A stretch of 32,782 nt of DNA from JAXDBV01 sp034678415 (GTDB lineage: Bacteria; Bacteroidota; Bacteroidia; Bacteroidales; VadinHA17), in assembly GCA_034678415.1 (NCBI GenBank), contig JAXDBV010000113.1:1-32782 (forward strand). Reading direction: 5' to 3'. Position numbers and translations under genes: made by a program. Below the pieces are notes generated by a model, which did no database searches, was not told the origin of the DNA, and worked only from the letters and a program-made list of their open reading frames with translations. Positions 1-7,788 of the stretch are shown one piece after another. Position 1 is the first letter of the stretch. Each line of letters opens with the position of its first letter.

Positions 1-151
1 GATGTAAATAATAAGAAACATTCTCCATTTCATGACCGTGAAAATAATACATGAAAAGGTACGATTTTTTTCTAACAGGTTTTTGAAAAAGCATGGTACC
101 ATTTTTAATTTATAGGTATCTTCGGCTATCGTATGAAAGGATTAAGCCTGA

Positions 152-961
152 TTGGAAAAATCGTCATTATCATATAAAACCGTGCAGGGAAGAACCTATT
201 CCCTTTTTGGCCCGAATGATGATACTGAAGTGTATTATGAAACGATCCGGAAGGTAGCGGAACACTCACTGGAAATTATTCCTGATCATGAAATCCTGAT
301 TGTTCATCTCAGGAAATGTTCGCTGAACAGAAGATATTTCCCCGGGATACCGGCAGGCAGTCGTTTTCACAGCTTGCATGAATATTTAATACATGCGTTT
401 GAAACAGAATTATCTATGTATACCTCCGCGGCGGATGTTTTCAGCCGCACATGGAGATGGTCGAAGTTATGGGACAGGCGCCTCCGCACCACACGTTTTC
501 AGCACCATCTGTATATGCTTGAAATTGAACTGACAAACAGGATGAACAGGTCGGCGTTTTTTAAAAGGAACAAAAAGATTGCCCTCCTGCCTTATTGCCT
601 GCAGGATTTTGACCAGGGATGTAGTGCACGGTTCGACGGGACTGATTACCAGTGTGCAGGCTGCTCAGGCAGATGTTTTGTAAATGCTGGCAGAGGAATA
701 TTGTCCGGGTACGGTATCAGGATCTACCTTTGGCAGTCGGCCAAACTTGAAACCTTGGGCGGTCCGGATTCGGGTATTCTTGGTATTGCCTGTATTCCTG
801 AGCTGGCATGGGGCTTGAGACAGTGTGCTTCACTGAACATCCCGGCCACAGGTATCCCCCTCAATGCCAACAGGTGTAAACGATGGATGGATACATTCCA
901 TGAAAATTCCTATAGCCTGTCCGCTTTGGAGAGAATGTTGAAGGAGGGAGTAAATAAATAA
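152..961 (+). CDS. DUF116 domain-containing protein
   Basis: A 269-aa protein that I assign to DUF116, a family of unknown biochemical function with conserved cysteines thought to bind metal. The diagnostic part is the C-terminal half: 'ALLPYCLQDF' (about residue 144), the cysteine cluster C-x2-C-x3-C ('CAGCSGRC', about 167-174), 'GILGIACIPELAWGLR' (about 208-223) and a late Cys-Lys-Arg-Trp (about 243). The N-terminal 130 residues are basic and show no recognisable domain or clear membrane segment. The start is TTG at 152, preceded by AAAGGA at a workable distance. An ATG at 133 opens only a 14-codon ORF in another frame (stop at 177), so the non-ATG start is preferred; the next in-frame Met is about 90 codons in. 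No operon partner is visible. The family call is fairly secure; the function is unknown. Confidence 0.78.
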   Translation: MEKSSLSYKTVQGRTYSLFGPNDDTEVYYETIRKVAEHSLEIIPDHEILIVHLRKCSLNRRYFPGIPAGSRFHSLHEYLIHAFETELSMYTSAADVFSRTWRWSKLWDRRLRTTRFQHHLYMLEIELTNRMNRSAFFKRNKKIALLPYCLQDFDQGCSARFDGTDYQCAGCSGRCFVNAGRGILSGYGIRIYLWQSAKLETLGGPDSGILGIACIPELAWGLRQCASLNIPATGIPLNANRCKRWMDTFHENSYSLSALERMLKEGVNK

Positions 962-1080
962 ACTACGGCAGGTGATGCGTTGGAATTAGTGTTATCCTAC
1001 TGATCAATTGTTTAATTGCTAATTTGCCAGGATGGTTGGCAGTGATGGTATTGTGAAATATGCGGTAACCCGACTGTTGT

Positions 1081-1611
1081 TTATTCCGATTTCATATAAT
1101 CTTCCATAAGATCCACCAGGTTCTGCACTTGTTCATCGAGGTTCCTTGCATAGTCGTTCATTCCGTTGAAATGGTAGATGTCAAAGCGTGTATTTTCTTC
1201 CAGGGGACATTCGGCAGGCTCCGTGGTATAGAGCATGAACATACTAGCTGTACCGTAGGTATAAAAATCGGTAAGCTCATAGCGGATCATCTCAGGTTCA
1301 TAATAAATCCTCAGCCTGGCTTTCACCCACCATACATAGGCTCTCACAACCCTGACGATATTAAACTCCACCGTTGACTGGATATATTTTCCGTCAAGGA
1401 TCTCAACGACGGGTCCGAAATGTCCCCTGAAGCGGATTTCGGAAGAGAACCAGGTCAACAGTTTGTCGGCAATGGAGTCCTGGCTCATACCGCGAAGGGA
1501 TATCTCCCCGTCATAGATCACCTTTCCTGTCTTCCTGTCCACAGGTAATCCCTGTGAGAACAGCGGGGATATTATCAGAAAGAAAAGTATTGTTGCAGCA
1601 GTATTTCTCAT
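1081..1611 (-). CDS. Secreted DUF4468 (TBP-like fold) domain protein
   Basis: A 176-aa protein starting 'MRNTAATILFFLIISPLFSQ', a typical Sec signal peptide, followed by 'GLPVDRKTGKVIYDGEISL'. That is the usual opening of Bacteroidetes DUF4468 proteins, which are secreted or periplasmic and of unknown role. The rest is a mixed alpha/beta domain with several Tyr/Trp-rich strands, ending in an acidic helix. The frame stays open upstream to 1959, but that part lies antisense-frame inside the permease gene and reads as nonsense, so I place the start at 1611 (an alternative Met lies 12 codons upstream). It is 77 nt downstream of the ABC permease on the same strand and may be the last gene of that operon. 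DUF4468 call likely; function unknown. Confidence 0.72.
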   Translation of the reverse strand: MRNTAATILFFLIISPLFSQGLPVDRKTGKVIYDGEISLRGMSQDSIADKLLTWFSSEIRFRGHFGPVVEILDGKYIQSTVEFNIVRVVRAYVWWVKARLRIYYEPEMIRYELTDFYTYGTASMFMLYTTEPAECPLEENTRFDIYHFNGMNDYARNLDEQVQNLVDLMEDYMKSE

Positions 1612-1688
1612 AATGGGGTAATGATGAAGTTTACGAGGGAGTGACATATGGTTACTGTAATGGATGAATAGTAGGAAAATTAGTCCGG

Positions 1689-3107
1689 TCAGTCGTGTCT
1701 GAGTGCCCTGACCGGGTCGACATGAGCGGCTCTGGCGGCGGGGTATAGTCCAGCCACAAGGCTCACCACGACAGAGAAAGCTAGAGATCCGGCCAGGAGC
1801 CACAGCGGGAAATAGAACATATCCACCGGCTGCTGGCTCATCTCGGGTATCTGGGAATTGATGATCAGATTGGCAACCCGTGTGACGAGCCATCCCAGCA
1901 CAAGCCCCAGGATACCTCCAATGAAACCAATGGTGCCGGCTTCGGTGAAAAAGATCCAACGTATCTCTCGTTCACTGCCACCGATGGCTTTCATGATTCC
2001 GATCTCGCGTGTCCGTTCGAGGATTGACATCAGCATCGTATTAATAATACCGAGTGCTGCGACAAACAAGGCCACGAAGCCTATGGCTCCCAGCAAAGAG
2101 TTCACAATAAGGAACTGCTGTTTAAACTCCTGCAGCTGATCGGCCAGGGTAAATACGTTCAGGCCCATCCCTTCGATCTTCTTGCGTACCGTATCAAGGT
2201 CTTCCATCTTATTCACCCTGACATACAGTGAGCTGTATGATCCTGCCGTCTTGTTTGATGACAACAGGTCCCAGACACTGGAAAAGCTGAGCTTAGGTAT
2301 GTTTTGCGCAGTGACCGGAGCCATAATGATGCCACCCCGGAAGCGATCAAAGGAAAAATCGCTCGATCGTTTGAGGATGCCACAAATGGTAAATACCGAT
2401 ACATGCTCCGACACGGGATCGCTGCTCATCGTTGCCAGGGGATTAAACATGTTGATCTTTGAAGGATCAAATCGCATGGAGATCACATCAATGGTTTTTC
2501 CGATAATTGAATCGGCAGGCAGGAAGGCAACGGCAGCAGCAGAGTCGCCGCGGGGTTCGAGATTCCTTTTCCCGTTTATATCCACGACAATCCGCAGCCT
2601 CGAAAGTTCTTCTTCCTTAATCACCACCTGCCGGGATGAATCATTTTCAAAGAAATTACCGGCGATGATATCCGAATAGGGTTTAACAGTTCCCATTTGG
2701 GCCGGTAGAACCTGGACGGTTCCGTTGGTTTCATTCCCGCGAAACCTCAGTTTAACAGGAAAGCTTACCTCAGGTACAGCTACCCGGACTCCATCGATGG
2801 CATTGATATTATGTATGACGGAATCGGTAATCGGTATTTCTTTCCCCCGGTTCAGATCCAGGCCGGAAGGCAAATTACCCTCCATCAGTTCATTGATATC
2901 AAATTGTTTGGGTGTAACCGACATACTGGTGAACAGGTCATTCTCGTAAAACGCATCGGTTACATTCTTCTGGATTCCTGTGCCAAAGGATATCATAGAT
3001 GACAGGGCGCCGATACCCACAATTACCCCGAGGATGGTAAGTACGGTGCGGAGCTTAGTGCGCGCAAGGTTCTCGAAACCCAGAAGAAGCATATCGGTAA
3101 AGCGCAT
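1689..3107 (-). CDS. MacB/LolC-type ABC transporter permease (FtsX family)
   Basis: A 472-aa inner-membrane permease of the type VII (MacB/FtsX-like) ABC family, which transmits ATP-driven mechanical force to periplasmic substrates such as lipoproteins, peptides or drugs. Topology by eye: one N-terminal membrane helix (about 18-42, 'LRTVLTILGVIVGIGALSSM'), a large periplasmic MacB_PCD-like domain (about 45-330), then three C-terminal helices (about 333-366, 388-418, 430-458). The C-terminus 'DPVRALRHD' is the usual ending of this family. The cognate ATPase is at 3576-4244 on the same strand, separated by a degenerate DUF3800 gene. No TolC or membrane-fusion partner is visible in the window, so the substrate cannot be assigned. 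Confidence 0.9.
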   Translation of the reverse strand: MRFTDMLLLGFENLARTKLRTVLTILGVIVGIGALSSMISFGTGIQKNVTDAFYENDLFTSMSVTPKQFDINELMEGNLPSGLDLNRGKEIPITDSVIHNINAIDGVRVAVPEVSFPVKLRFRGNETNGTVQVLPAQMGTVKPYSDIIAGNFFENDSSRQVVIKEEELSRLRIVVDINGKRNLEPRGDSAAAVAFLPADSIIGKTIDVISMRFDPSKINMFNPLATMSSDPVSEHVSVFTICGILKRSSDFSFDRFRGGIIMAPVTAQNIPKLSFSSVWDLLSSNKTAGSYSSLYVRVNKMEDLDTVRKKIEGMGLNVFTLADQLQEFKQQFLIVNSLLGAIGFVALFVAALGIINTMLMSILERTREIGIMKAIGGSEREIRWIFFTEAGTIGFIGGILGLVLGWLVTRVANLIINSQIPEMSQQPVDMFYFPLWLLAGSLAFSVVVSLVAGLYPAARAAHVDPVRALRHD

Positions 3108-3300
3108 GGTAGTTCCTGTATTGGTTGTTTCGACTAAATAAAAGTATTAATTATGGATTCCCCCTTTTCAAATCGTTTCAGATATTTTTAATACGCATTT
3201 CGTTCTAAACCAAAGCAAATACATATTTCCGTGAAGTTTCGCTGTGTTCTGGATACTGCTTTTATTAAGGTTTTGTGTCTGGTTCATTTAAAAATTCCTT

Positions 3301-3501
3301 TCATTGCAGAATTATTGGCTCATCAGGGCGGGAACCAACATAATCTGACTTCAGCTTTTCTGGTTGTGGATACAATACCGAGTTAACATAGTTTAATTCA
3401 AATATCACACCTGTCAAGGACAAGAAACGATGATCGGGATTAACAGAGCTTGTTAAATCAGGATTTCCAACCTCATCGACATATATACGATATTTGCTCA
3501 T
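3301..3501 (-). pseudogene. DUF3800 protein, N-terminal remnant
   Basis: The 66-codon ORF reads 'MSKYRIYVDEVGNPDL...RFLSLTGVIFE', the conserved N-terminus of DUF3800 proteins (usually over 200 aa, RNase H-like fold, often found in accessory regions). The family motif 'D-x-P-[IV]-I-L-H-R-[KR]-E' is visible but broken: the sequence reads 'DEPIILQ', then TGA, then Lys-Glu-Phe-Leu-Asn in the same frame, so the His-Arg codons became CAA-TGA. The frame closes again 11 codons further (TAA, 3267-3265), and no C-terminal part of the family is found. I therefore call it a truncated, inactivated gene. Active-site Asp (D9) and the family's usual Glu position (here V11, 'DEVGN' instead of 'DESGN') also suggest decay. 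It sits between an ABC ATPase and its permease, as if inserted there. Confidence 0.7.
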
Positions 3502-3575
3502 TTTTGAAGACCCATGGAGTGTGAAGTATATTTATGCAAATAAAATAACTGCGTACTGTATTCTGAGACTTTGTA

Positions 3576-4244
3576 CTAGTTTTCCACTTTCCCGTCTTTC
3601 AGTCTTATTATCCTGTCAGACACCCTTTTGGCCGTATCCTCGTCGTGGGTCACCATGATGATGGTGACTCCTCTGTTCTTGTTGAGCGACAGGAGGAGGC
3701 CTACGATTTCAGCGGAGGTGAGGCTGTCGAGGTTGCCGGTAGGTTCGTCAGCCAGAAGTACGCGCGGATTATTGGCCATGGCGCGTGCGATAGCCACTCT
3801 CTGGGCTTCTCCGCCCGACAGCTCATCAGGTTTGTGGTGGACACGTTCCCCCAGGCCAACCATCTCCAGCAGTTCTGTCGCTCTTGCTTTCCTCTTTCTT
3901 CGCGGCACCCCTCCAAAAGCAAGGGCAAGGACAACATTCTCCAGGGCCGTCCTTGAATGCACCAGGTTGAATGACTGGAATATCATTCCCACGGAAAACC
4001 TTCGGTGCATGGCCAGTTCCATCCGGTTCATATCCATCAGGTCACGGCCACTGAACAGGATATGACCTGAGGTAGGACGATCCAGCCCACCGATAAGATT
4101 GAGAAGCGTCGACTTGCCCGATCCCGACCGCCCGACAATAGTGAAGTATTCACCCTCAGCAATGCTGCAGGTAACATCCTTCAACGCGGGTATTACCACA
4201 TGCTGCCTGTAATAGTCCTTCGACAGTGTTTTAACCTCAATCAT
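3576..4244 (-). CDS. LolD/MacB-type ABC transporter ATP-binding protein
   Basis: A 222-aa ATPase with all expected motifs: Walker A 'GRSGSGKST' (residues 38-46, Lys44), Q-loop 'MIFQSFNLV' (about 88-96), signature 'LSGGEAQRVAIARA' (about 142), Walker B plus D-loop 'VLLADEPTGNLD' (about 160-171) and switch His 'MVTHDED' (about 198). The D-loop 'TGNLD' and the short length point to the LolD/MacB/FtsE group that pairs with FtsX-type permeases. It would hydrolyse ATP at the cytoplasmic face to drive the permease at 1689-3107. The stretch between them (about 470 nt) holds the DUF3800 remnant, an unusual separation for this gene pair. Upstream, the unknown gene 4287-4856 ends 42 nt before this start. 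Confidence 0.95.
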   Translation of the reverse strand: MIEVKTLSKDYYRQHVVIPALKDVTCSIAEGEYFTIVGRSGSGKSTLLNLIGGLDRPTSGHILFSGRDLMDMNRMELAMHRRFSVGMIFQSFNLVHSRTALENVVLALAFGGVPRRKRKARATELLEMVGLGERVHHKPDELSGGEAQRVAIARAMANNPRVLLADEPTGNLDSLTSAEIVGLLLSLNKNRGVTIIMVTHDEDTAKRVSDRIIRLKDGKVEN

Positions 4245-4286
4245 CCGGTGGAATTTCAGGAAAGATACAATAATTATGCTAACGGC

Positions 4287-4856
4287 TCAGGCCGGCAGCC
4301 TCTTTCGTACCAGTTGATCAATCCGGTTACACATGGCCAGCGGCTTCAGGTTACGCCAGTTGACCATATCCAGCTCGCCGCCATATGCAATGTACGAATC
4401 CAACCCAGCAGCGCTGAATTCTGCAAGCACATGATCCCGGAAATTGACAGCCACGATATATCCATCCTCAATCTCGTCAAACCATTCTTCGTAATAGGAG
4501 TCGTCGGAACGATGGAAATTGAGAATATTCTCCCCGATGAGTATGAATTTATTAATACCGTTCTCTATTAAATGTTCAATAACATTCCGCTTGAGGTACA
4601 TGATATCATTGTACAGGCAATCGTTCCATTCACCGAAGAGCTCGATCACCGCAACACTGTGATTGTAGTCCACATATAGTATTTTCAGGTATAGTGTATG
4701 TGAGCCGAAGAAATCCCACTGCGGGTGTATCAGGTGATCATAGATGGCATGTACGAACTCAACCTCTGAGTTTACCACACCGTAAAACGGCGACAGTGGA
4801 TCATCAGAGGAGATATAATAGTCACGCCAGGAGAAATATGGTTCTATCGTATGCAT
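4287..4856 (-). CDS. Conserved hypothetical protein, soluble, acidic
   Basis: A 189-aa protein starting 'MHTIEPYFSWRDYYISSDD'. I do not recognise a named domain. It is rich in Tyr, Trp and acidic residues, has no signal peptide or membrane helix, and alternates strands and helices ('HSVAVIELFGEW', 'LKRNVIEHLIENGINKFILIGENIL', 'DGYIVAVNFRDHV'), suggesting a compact cytosolic alpha/beta fold. The frame continues 10 codons upstream, but the start at 4856 follows a good Bacteroidetes -7 box about 50 nt upstream and gives the more natural N-terminus. It ends 42 nt before the ABC ATPase and is probably the first gene of that operon. It is divergent from the Memo-family gene at 4953. Confidence 0.65.
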   Translation of the reverse strand: MHTIEPYFSWRDYYISSDDPLSPFYGVVNSEVEFVHAIYDHLIHPQWDFFGSHTLYLKILYVDYNHSVAVIELFGEWNDCLYNDIMYLKRNVIEHLIENGINKFILIGENILNFHRSDDSYYEEWFDEIEDGYIVAVNFRDHVLAEFSAAGLDSYIAYGGELDMVNWRNLKPLAMCNRIDQLVRKRLPA

Positions 4857-4905
4857 GTAAAAAGCGACACCCTCAATTATCAACAATATTATAAGTTTTC
4901 CCGGC

Positions 4906-4913
4906 CAAAGATA
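4906..4913 (-). promoter_or_regulatory. Bacteroidetes-type -7 box (TATCTTTG) for the 4856 operon
   Basis: The minus strand reads TATCTTTG, a perfect match to the Bacteroidetes TAnnTTTG element, about 50 nt upstream of the ATG at 4856. A TTG lies 22 nt further upstream (consensus spacing is about 19), so the -33 match is imperfect. It supports 4856 as the first gene of a leftward operon. Confidence 0.45.
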
Positions 4914-4952
4914 AAAATACTTATATTCATCTTGTCAAAAAACCTTTCGTAT

Positions 4953-6053
4953 ATGGCACGTTTGTTCTCTATTCTTATTGCAATAACTGTTCTTGGGGTG
5001 GGATGCCAGCCAACAGCAAGGCAAAACAGTGTCACTCCTGTCCGCCGGCCGGTTGATACGGTCGGATTTGCCCGTTACAACTGGCAGCTTGACAGCCTGA
5101 TCACAAGGATTGAACGCTATCAGGGCAACCGGCTGGCCCAGGCTCTGGTTGATGGAGACATTCATCCGGAGACCTGTTGGAAAGTGGTCATCACACCCCA
5201 CGATGACCATGCCTATGCAGGATTTCTCTATCCTGCCCTGTTCCCGTCGCTTCGTGCAAAGACCGTCATCATGTTCGGGGTGGCGCACAAAGCGAGGCAA
5301 CTGAACCTTGAGAACATCATCGTGCTGGGCAGCCACATGGCATGGCAGGCCCCCTCAGGACCTATAAAAATATCCGGGATGCGGGATGTAATCCTCAGGG
5401 ATATATCCCCCGACATATGCACCATCAACGACAGTATGATGAATATCGAACACTCGCTGGAAGCTGTCGTACCCTACATCCAGCGTTATAACCCCGATGC
5501 GGAGATACTCCCCGTCCTTGTCACGGCAATGGATTTCCCGAGGATGAATGAAATAGGGCAACGGCTGGCCGAATCCATCTACAAGGCGATGAAAACAAAG
5601 AATCAGGTATGGGGCCGTGATGTGGCCCTGGTCATCTCCTCCGATGCGGTTCATTATGGTGATATGGACTGGGGAGGAAAGAACTACGCACGTTTCGGCA
5701 CCGATAGTGCAGGCTACCGGAAAGCATGGCTGTACGAAAGAGAAATCATCGACAGCACGCTCTCCGGTGAGATCACGCCGGAAAAAATTGAAAGGTTTAC
5801 GAAATACACGGTGGAGGAAAGTGATTTCAGGCAATATAAATGGTCATGGTGCGGAAGGTATTCAATACCTCTTGGACTGCTTGTCGCTTATCATCTTGAA
5901 AGGAAATTTGATGTCCGCCTTTCGGGCCGGCTTGTCGGGTATTCCACCAGCATCGCCATGCCGGCGATCCCTGTTTCTGACCTGGGAATGGGACTTACCG
6001 CCGGTGCCAGCCTCCACCACTGGGTGGGATATGCCGCCCTGGGATATGAGTAA
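4953..6053 (+). CDS. Memo-family (AmmeMemoRadiSam protein B-like) lipoprotein
   Basis: A 366-aa protein of the Memo family, a dioxygenase-LigB-like fold whose bacterial members are known as AmmeMemoRadiSam system protein B. Recognisable elements are 'TPHDDHAYAGFLYP' (about 81-94; the family has P-H-x-G/D-x-x-Y-x-G), 'MFGVAHKA' (about 106-113, the G-x-x-H metal position), 'ISSDAVHYGDMDW' (about 229; S-S-D-x-x-H-Y) and 'CGRYSIPLGLL' (about 299; conserved C-G-R-x-P/S-I). These carry the His/His/Cys expected at the metal-like site. The N-terminus 'MARLFSILIAITVLGVGC' looks like a lipoprotein signal with Cys18, which would place the domain outside the cytoplasm, unlike usual Memo proteins. The open frame extends upstream to 4851, but 4953 gives the signal peptide. 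No AMMECR1 gene is in the window. Confidence 0.8.
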   Translation: MARLFSILIAITVLGVGCQPTARQNSVTPVRRPVDTVGFARYNWQLDSLITRIERYQGNRLAQALVDGDIHPETCWKVVITPHDDHAYAGFLYPALFPSLRAKTVIMFGVAHKARQLNLENIIVLGSHMAWQAPSGPIKISGMRDVILRDISPDICTINDSMMNIEHSLEAVVPYIQRYNPDAEILPVLVTAMDFPRMNEIGQRLAESIYKAMKTKNQVWGRDVALVISSDAVHYGDMDWGGKNYARFGTDSAGYRKAWLYEREIIDSTLSGEITPEKIERFTKYTVEESDFRQYKWSWCGRYSIPLGLLVAYHLERKFDVRLSGRLVGYSTSIAMPAIPVSDLGMGLTAGASLHHWVGYAALGYE

Positions 6054-6125
6054 ACCACGGGTAAAGAAAGACGTACCCCGGTATCCCGTTGAGACAGAAG
6101 GAATACTATTCAACAGGTAATGCAC

Positions 6126-6155
6126 TTGACAGAATCTGAAAGTATCCTATATTTA
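6126..6155 (+). promoter_or_regulatory. Candidate Bacteroidetes promoter for the small winged-helix gene
   Basis: TTG (6126-6128), exactly 19 nt, then TATATTTA (6148-6155), against the consensus TTG-N19-TAnnTTTG, with one mismatch in the last base. The ATG is 24 nt downstream at 6179. Confidence 0.45.
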
Positions 6156-6178
6156 CAAAGTATTCAAAACCATTAGAC

Positions 6179-6358
6179 ATGGATTATAAGGAGAAAGTTT
6201 TGCAGACCATCAGAGGTGCCGGCAAACCGATGAAAGCCGGGGACATCGCCTCCGCATCAGGGATAGACAAAAAAGAAGTGGATAAGGCCATCAAAGTCCT
6301 GGTGAAGGAGAACAAGCTCCATTCACCGGTCCGTTGCTTCTATGACGTGAAGAAGTAG
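6179..6358 (+). CDS. Small winged-helix (MarR-like) protein
   Basis: A 59-aa protein 'MDYKEKVLQTIRGAGKPMKA...' in which a short helix is followed by 'KAGDIASASGIDKKEVDKAIKVL' (about 19-41), a clear helix-turn-helix, and a basic wing 'KENKLHSPVRCFYDVKK'. Single-domain winged-helix proteins of this length and sequence style are common in Bacteroidetes and usually annotated as MarR-like transcriptional regulators; whether they bind DNA as classical regulators is not established. It has its own candidate promoter and stands alone between the Memo gene and the convergent BrkB gene, whose own C-terminus also carries a winged helix. The gene is short but has clean codon usage and a complete domain. 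Confidence 0.8.
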   Translation: MDYKEKVLQTIRGAGKPMKAGDIASASGIDKKEVDKAIKVLVKENKLHSPVRCFYDVKK

Positions 6359-6416
6359 CGCCTGCGGTTCGCACGGCAGGATATACAAGAGGGATCTGGT
6401 GGGGTAAAGCCTTATT

Positions 6417-7760
6417 CTACAGATCTTTAATAAGAAGATTGTACTTGGAATTTTCCGTTGACTTGTGGAAATTCCCGAGGATTTCTGAGATTTTAAGAAA
6501 AGCAAAGTTCTTGCTGACCACCAGTTCCGTGGATCCCCTTTTCTCTACGGCATCAATCACATAGGTTACGGTTATCTTGTTGATATCCAGTGCAGGCTGG
6601 TATGCCCTCTCCCTGGGATCACTGGTGGTGATTTCGGAAAAGATCCCGGCTTCGGTCAGCTCATAAATGATCTCCCTGACAAGGCGGATCGGCACCTTCA
6701 GCTGTTCCGCTATCAGCGATGCAGTAAGAGGTTGTTCACCTGCCTCAAACTGTTTTATTACCAGCTGGGCAATCAGTAATGTCAGGGTCCGTTTGTTCTT
6801 TGCACTTACATGCAGGGATTCTGTCTCATACTGATACCTGCTGACATTCTGGTTGGCGAATGATATCTCTGCGCCGGTCAGGAGGATGAGCCATGCTGTC
6901 TGGATCCATATGACAAAGAGCGGTATGGCGGCGAAACTGCCATACAGGGCTCCATACCTTGTGATTCCCACCTGGAACTGTATATAGATCCACTGCGAGA
7001 CCTGGAACATTGTGCCGGCAATAATCGCCGCAATGAGTGCCGATCTGAAGTTCACCTTTGTGTTGGGCATGACCATATAGATCAACGTCATCAGCAACCA
7101 GATAAGCACATATGGTATCAGCAGGAGGAGGAAACGGAGGTTTTGAAGAAATGGTATGATCTCAACGATCTTGTCAAACTGGCTTGAGACGAAGTAGGTA
7201 AAACTGCTGGATAGGAAGAGAAATACAGGTGCAACAAGGATGATCGAAAGGTAGTCGCTCATTTTCCTCATGAATGTCCTGCCTTTTTTGATCTGCCAGA
7301 TATCATTGAAGGCCGATTCGATATGGCTAAGGAGCTGCATCACAGCCCAGATGAGGAGCACCAGGCCAACACCGGCGATGGCTCCGCCTTTGGCGCTTTC
7401 AATAAAGTTTTGTGCTGAATCGAGCACCCATGAGATCAGTTCATTATGTCCCTCCACCTGTTGATACTGCTGGAAAAACTGGAACACCTTCTCACGAAGC
7501 ACATCCTGTATTCCGAAGCCCGTTGAGATGGCGAACACCATGGCAATGAGGGGTACAATGGACAGTATGGTATAGAAAGTCAGGGCGGATGCTTTCAGCT
7601 GAACATTTCCCTCACGGAAACCTCTGAAGGCAATCACAAGGATCCTCAGCTGCCGGATGAGGAAAGACTTCTTTTTCGGAAGCTCTTTCAGCGGCATCAC
7701 CCAGATATCATGGGTGATGTATCTCAGTCCTCGCGATAATAACTCCTCTGTCTTGCTCAT
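6417..7760 (-). CDS. YihY/BrkB family inner-membrane protein with C-terminal winged helix
   Basis: A 447-aa protein of the YihY/virulence factor BrkB family: 'LKASALTFYTILSIVPLIAMVFAI' (about 56-79) is the family's diagnostic first membrane segment, followed by further helices near 120-145 ('GGAIAGVGLVLLIWAVMQLL'), 175-200, 208-235, 240-262 and 278-305. Despite older names ('ribonuclease BN'), the family is a membrane protein group of uncertain transport function. Residues about 325-400 form a soluble extension with a winged helix ('PLTASLIAEQLKVPIRLVREIIYELTEAG' region), then a basic tail. The start is 28 nt after the M28 peptidase stop on the same strand, so the two are probably cotranscribed. 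It is convergent with the small winged-helix gene. Confidence 0.9.
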   Translation of the reverse strand: MSKTEELLSRGLRYITHDIWVMPLKELPKKKSFLIRQLRILVIAFRGFREGNVQLKASALTFYTILSIVPLIAMVFAISTGFGIQDVLREKVFQFFQQYQQVEGHNELISWVLDSAQNFIESAKGGAIAGVGLVLLIWAVMQLLSHIESAFNDIWQIKKGRTFMRKMSDYLSIILVAPVFLFLSSSFTYFVSSQFDKIVEIIPFLQNLRFLLLLIPYVLIWLLMTLIYMVMPNTKVNFRSALIAAIIAGTMFQVSQWIYIQFQVGITRYGALYGSFAAIPLFVIWIQTAWLILLTGAEISFANQNVSRYQYETESLHVSAKNKRTLTLLIAQLVIKQFEAGEQPLTASLIAEQLKVPIRLVREIIYELTEAGIFSEITTSDPRERAYQPALDINKITVTYVIDAVEKRGSTELVVSKNFAFLKISEILGNFHKSTENSKYNLLIKDL

Positions 7761-7788
7761 TATTAAAGAATTTATCCGAAATATATAC

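Noticed and set aside
2182..2679. Long plus-strand ORF of 165 codons within the permease
   Set aside because: Exact antisense of the MacB-like permease, which has clear family motifs; a shadow frame.
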